Below, piece by piece: positions 6,520 to 6,528 of a stretch of DNA of 6,528 nt (the stretch's first letter is position 1; each line of letters begins with the position of its first letter). Made by a program: the position numbers and the translations under genes. Under the pieces are notes generated by a model. The model made no database searches. It was given only the letters and a program-made list of their open reading frames with translations, and was not told the origin of the DNA. This DNA is from Clostridiaceae bacterium. Its GTDB lineage: Bacteria; Bacillota; Clostridia; Peptostreptococcales; Peptostreptococcaceae. The stretch covers positions 1-6,528 of the forward strand of contig CABIVQ010000086.1 in NCBI GenBank assembly GCA_902362365.1. The letters are read 5' to 3'.

Positions 6520-6528
6520 AAAGGAGGG
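6520..6528 (+). promoter_or_regulatory. Ribosome binding site of a gene starting past the right edge
   Basis: AAAGGAGGG contains the full complement of the 16S rRNA anti-Shine-Dalgarno core CCTCCTTT and ends the window. A plus-strand start codon is expected within about 5 to 10 bases beyond it. A 6-bp hairpin, AGATTG/CAATCT (6502-6507 and 6514-6519), sits directly in front and could affect ribosome access. Confidence 0.65.

Larger units (their letters stand above)
6221..6528. other. Gene-free intergenic region with small inverted repeats
   Basis: All six frames are broken by stops, and the longest ATG-initiated stretch I checked (25 codons from 6351) has no Shine-Dalgarno site. The region holds a hairpin TTGATTCAC/GTG-t-AATCAA (6270-6278 and 6286-6295), an inverted repeat TTAAAC-TG-GTTTAA (6296-6309), a Spo0A-type heptamer (6391-6397), an inverted repeat ATTAACT/AGTTAAT (6441-6463) and a ribosome binding site at the right end. 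It probably is the promoter and leader region of a plus-strand gene beyond the window. I see no riboswitch or T-box signature. Confidence 0.6.

Noticed and set aside
6502..6528. Minus-strand resemblance of the right edge to the 3' end of 16S rRNA (CCTCCTTT)
   Set aside because: Only the anti-Shine-Dalgarno core matches, and the sequence beyond it does not resemble the conserved 16S tail. A plus-strand ribosome binding site explains it better.

Overview
The window is very AT-rich and has the codon use, strong purine-rich Shine-Dalgarno sites and gene families of a low-GC anaerobic Firmicute. A clostridium is the most likely host, and the protein sequences look like the Peptostreptococcaceae (Clostridioides/Paraclostridium/Romboutsia type). 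That family-level placement is an impression from sequence style, not a search result. Four complete genes are supported.

Layout from left to right. Positions 1-156 lie past the 3' end of adhE and hold two weak hairpin/T-run signals, one on each strand. Positions 157-2811 (minus) encode AdhE, the bifunctional acetaldehyde/alcohol dehydrogenase. Positions 2812-3188 are a regulatory region. It holds a clear sigma-A promoter for adhE, two Rex-type operators flanking it, a CcpA-type cre site upstream, an unexplained 18-bp perfect palindrome, and the terminator of the next operon. Positions 3189-4458 (minus) are a two-gene operon: a membrane-anchored DUF4230 protein followed 4 bp later by a stand-alone B3/B4-domain protein. 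Positions 4459-4570 are a short divergent promoter region. Positions 4571-6166 (plus) encode a family II (DHH/DHHA2) inorganic pyrophosphatase carrying inserted CBS-DRTGG-CBS regulatory domains, followed by a strong terminator. Positions 6221-6528 contain no gene. They hold several small inverted repeats, a perfect Spo0A-box heptamer, and at the very edge a near-ideal ribosome binding site for a plus-strand gene that starts outside the window.

The genes are not one pathway. AdhE regenerates NAD+ from NADH by making ethanol, and its promoter layout predicts control by redox state (Rex) and carbon supply (CcpA). The CBS pyrophosphatase removes PPi under adenine-nucleotide control. The DUF4230-B3/B4 pair has no known function; its tight coupling and the divergent promoter shared with the pyrophosphatase are the least explained parts. 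I see no mobile element, CRISPR array, RNA gene or clear new multi-gene system. Most of the window is ordinary chromosomal core sequence with interesting regulatory DNA.
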